A stretch of 15,764 nt of DNA, taken from Eubacterium sp. (lineage in GTDB: Bacteria; Bacillota_A; Clostridia; Lachnospirales; Lachnospiraceae). The stretch is taken from assembly GCA_024687845.1 (NCBI GenBank), contig JAILEL010000037.1, positions 1 through 15,764 on the forward strand, read 5' to 3'. Numbering within the stretch: the stretch's first letter is position 1; every line of letters begins with the position of its first letter. A program made the position numbers and the translations under genes. Positions 13,161 through 15,764 of the stretch are shown piece by piece. The notes under the pieces were generated by a model, which did no database searches, was not told where the DNA came from, and saw nothing but the letters and a program-made list of their open reading frames with translations.

Positions 13161-15764
13161 ATGTCACAAAGAACAGACATTCACAAGGTACTAATTATCG
13201 GATCCGGACCTATTATTATAGGTCAGGCATGTGAGTTTGACTATTCTGGAACTCAGGCTTGTAAAGCTCTTAGAAGTCTTGGTTATGAAATAGTTTTAGT
13301 AAACTCAAACCCTGCTACAATTATGACAGACCCGGAAATGGCAGATGTAACTTATATCGAACCGCTTAATGTTAAACGTCTAGAAGCAATAATCGCCAAA
13401 GAACGTCCTGATGCCCTTCTTCCAAATCTCGGTGGTCAGTCAGGTCTTAATCTTTGTTCCGAGCTTGCTGTAGCCGGAGTTCTTGACAAATATAATGTTA
13501 AGGTTATTGGTGTTCAGGTTGATGCAATCGAACGTGGTGAAGATCGTATAGAATTCAAAAACACCATGGCTTCTCTTGGTATAGAGGTTGCGCGTTCTGA
13601 AGTATCCTACAGCGTTGAAGAAGCACTCGCTATAGCTGATGAACTTGGATATCCTGTTGTCCTTCGTCCTGCATACACCATGGGTGGTGCCGGCGGCGGT
13701 CTAGTATATAATAAGGATGAACTTGCAACTGTATGTGCTCGCGGTCTCAAGGCTTCTCTTGTAGGACAGGTTCTAGTAGAAGAATGCGTAAGCGGCTGGG
13801 AAGAACTTGAACTTGAAGTAGTAAGAGATAAAGAAGGAAACATGATCACAGTATGTTTCATTGAAAATATTGATCCTATGGGAGTTCATACAGGTGACTC
13901 ATTCTGCTCTGCTCCAATGCTTACTATATCAAAGGAAGTTCAGGACAGACTTCAGAAACAGGCATATGCAATTGTTGATGCAATCCAGGTTATAGGTGGA
14001 ACCAATGTTCAGTTCGCACATGACCCTGTTACAGATAGAATCGTTGTAATCGAGATCAATCCTCGTACATCACGTTCTTCTGCACTTGCTTCAAAAGCTA
14101 CCGGATTCCCTATAGCTCTTGTTTCTGCTATGCTCGCATCCGGACTAACACTTAGTGAAATTCCTTGTGGCAAATATGGTACTCTTGATAAATATGTTCC
14201 AGATGGGGATTATGTTGTAATCAAGTTCGCACGCTGGGCATTCGAAAAATTCAAGGGTGTTGAAGATAAATTAGGTACACAGATGCGTGCCGTTGGAGAA
14301 GTAATGTCCATCGGTAAGAATTATAAAGAAGCTTTCCAGAAAGCTATACGTTCTCTCGAGAAAGGACGTTATGGTTTAGGTCATGTTAAAAACTTTAATA
14401 ACATGACTAAAGAACAGCTGCTCCAGGCTCTCATTACTCCATCAAGTGAAAGACATTTCCAGATGTATGAAGCACTCCGCAAAGGAGCAACCATAGAAGA
14501 GATTCATGACATCACCAAAGTAAAAACATATTTTATAGAACAAATGAAGGAACTTGTAGATGAAGAAGAGACTCTTGTAGCTAAATACGGAGCAGGTTCA
14601 TCTAATGCAACAGCAGAAAAAGGTATCGTTCCTTCTGCTGAAGATCTTACCCAGGCTAAAAAGGATGGATTTTCTGATAAATATCTCAGTGAAATACTTT
14701 CAATTGATGAAGCTGATATAAGAAATTCACGTGAAGAAATCGGAGTGGTTGAGTCCTGGCAGGGTGTTCATGTATCAGGAACTCAAGACAGTGCTTATTA
14801 CTACTCTACTTATTGTGATGTAGATAAAAATGAAGTATCTACTGATAAGCCTAAAATAATGATTTTAGGCGGTGGCCCTAATAGAATTGGTCAGGGTATC
14901 GAGTTCGATTACTGCTGTGTTCATGCAGCCAAGTCACTCAAGAAACTTGGTTTTGAAACAATCATAGTTAACTGTAACCCTGAAACAGTATCTACAGACT
15001 ATGATACTTCTGATAAACTTTATTTCGAACCACTTACTCTTGAAGATGTTCTTTCTATATATAAAAAGGAAAACCCTGTTGGAGTTATTGCACAGTTCGG
15101 AGGACAGACTCCTCTCAACCTTGCTTCCGATCTCCAGAAAAATGGCGTTAAAATCCTCGGAACATCTCCTGAAGTTATTGATCTTGCAGAGGATAGAGAT
15201 CTTTTCCGTGCTATGATGGATAAACTTGGAATCCCAATGCCTGAAGCTGGAATGGCTACTACTGTTGATGAAGCTATTCAGATAGCAAATCAGATAGGAT
15301 ACCCTGTAATGGTTCGTCCTTCCTACGTTCTTGGAGGACGCGGAATGGAAGTTGTTTATGATGACGAGAGCATGACCGGATATATGGAAGCTGCTGTTGG
15401 TGTAACACCTGATAGACCTATCCTTATAGACAGATTCCTGCATCACGCTACAGAATGTGAAGCAGATGCTATTTCTGATGGTACTCACGCATATGTTCCT
15501 GCTGTTATGGAACATATAGAGCTTGCCGGAATCCATTCAGGTGACTCAGCTTGCATCATTCCTTCAAAACATATCAGCGAGAAAAATCTTGCTACCATCA
15601 AGGAATATACACGTAAGATTGCCGAAGAAATGCATGTTGTTGGATTGATGAATATGCAGTACGCAATCGAAGATGATGTAGTATATGTACTTGAAGCAAA
15701 CCCAAGGGCCTCACGTACAGTTCCTCTTGTATCAAAAGTTTGCGGTATTAGAATGGTTCCTCTT
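13161..15764 (+). CDS. carB: Carbamoyl-phosphate synthase large subunit (3' end beyond window)
   Basis: Makes carbamoyl phosphate from bicarbonate, two ATP and ammonia delivered by the small subunit CarA, feeding pyrimidine and arginine synthesis. The first 868 codons are open. The two homologous halves are clear: KVLIIGSGPIIIGQACEFDYSG (residues 9-30) in the first and IMILGGGPNRIGQGIEFDY (566-584) in the second. ATP-grasp signatures include LGYPVVLRPAYTMGGAGGG (162-180), VIEINPRTSRSSALASKATG (296-315) and, in the second half, GYPVMVRPSYVLGGRGMEVV. The usual length is about 1070, so roughly 200 residues, including the allosteric MGS-like domain, lie outside. AGGAGG is eight bases before the ATG. 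carA is not upstream; the neighbour is divergent. No frameshift is seen. Confidence 0.97.
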   Translation, partial: MSQRTDIHKVLIIGSGPIIIGQACEFDYSGTQACKALRSLGYEIVLVNSNPATIMTDPEMADVTYIEPLNVKRLEAIIAKERPDALLPNLGGQSGLNLCSELAVAGVLDKYNVKVIGVQVDAIERGEDRIEFKNTMASLGIEVARSEVSYSVEEALAIADELGYPVVLRPAYTMGGAGGGLVYNKDELATVCARGLKASLVGQVLVEECVSGWEELELEVVRDKEGNMITVCFIENIDPMGVHTGDSFCSAPMLTISKEVQDRLQKQAYAIVDAIQVIGGTNVQFAHDPVTDRIVVIEINPRTSRSSALASKATGFPIALVSAMLASGLTLSEIPCGKYGTLDKYVPDGDYVVIKFARWAFEKFKGVEDKLGTQMRAVGEVMSIGKNYKEAFQKAIRSLEKGRYGLGHVKNFNNMTKEQLLQALITPSSERHFQMYEALRKGATIEEIHDITKVKTYFIEQMKELVDEEETLVAKYGAGSSNATAEKGIVPSAEDLTQAKKDGFSDKYLSEILSIDEADIRNSREEIGVVESWQGVHVSGTQDSAYYYSTYCDVDKNEVSTDKPKIMILGGGPNRIGQGIEFDYCCVHAAKSLKKLGFETIIVNCNPETVSTDYDTSDKLYFEPLTLEDVLSIYKKENPVGVIAQFGGQTPLNLASDLQKNGVKILGTSPEVIDLAEDRDLFRAMMDKLGIPMPEAGMATTVDEAIQIANQIGYPVMVRPSYVLGGRGMEVVYDDESMTGYMEAAVGVTPDRPILIDRFLHHATECEADAISDGTHAYVPAVMEHIELAGIHSGDSACIIPSKHISEKNLATIKEYTRKIAEEMHVVGLMNMQYAIEDDVVYVLEANPRASRTVPLVSKVCGIRMVPL

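Noticed and set aside
13607..15536. Long open frames antisense to carB (13607-13861 and 14934-15536)
   Set aside because: They lie opposite a well-conserved coding sequence, have implausible Ser-rich composition and no ribosome sites; they are shadows.

Overview
The window looks like chromosomal DNA from a low-GC, anaerobic Gram-positive bacterium, most likely a Lachnospiraceae-type Clostridia. Pointers to this are an oxygen-sensitive class III ribonucleotide reductase, a Gram-positive CpsB/C/D phosphoregulatory set, FN3 and Ig-like surface proteins of a kind common in gut and rumen Lachnospiraceae, AGGAGG ribosome sites, and tRNA genes without encoded CCA. The genus cannot be fixed from this sequence alone.

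Layout. All genes from position 1 to about 12.74 kb are on the minus strand. Read 5' to 3' on that strand, they are: (i) a lysine-rich secreted protein (12085-12738) with two good promoters upstream; (ii) a four-gene operon (8270-11958) made of an unrecognised multi-TM protein with a TTG start, the PHP phosphatase cpsB, the chain-length/kinase-activator protein cpsC and the tyrosine kinase cpsD; (iii) nine tRNA genes in two units, Val-Met-Pro and Gly-Arg-Lys-His-Gln-Leu, each with a near-perfect sigma-A promoter, closed by a clear terminator; (iv) a lone, catalytically intact tyrosine recombinase (5713-6816) with iteron-like repeats just past its stop codon; (v) nrdD (3094-5472) with a glutaredoxin-like domain fused at its C-terminus and no nrdG in the window; (vi) an operon of three secreted proteins (2945 down to the left edge), led by a 677-residue modular surface protein. 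On the plus strand, carB begins at 13161 and runs off the right edge. It is divergent from the lysine-rich gene and has a foldable leader but no carA next to it.

How the genes fit together. CpsB, CpsC and CpsD form the usual phosphatase / membrane activator / BY-kinase circuit controlling extracellular polysaccharide. No glycosyltransferase, flippase or polymerase follows, so the module must act on a locus elsewhere or have another job. The unrecognised first gene is translationally close to cpsB and is probably a membrane partner. nrdD and carB are nucleotide housekeeping genes.

I found no CRISPR array, no rRNA, no insertion sequence and no obvious defence system. The most interesting material is the unrecognised membrane gene of the cps operon, the tandemly duplicated tyrosine cluster of CpsD, the lysine-rich secreted protein, the structured carB leader, and the repeats beside the integrase.
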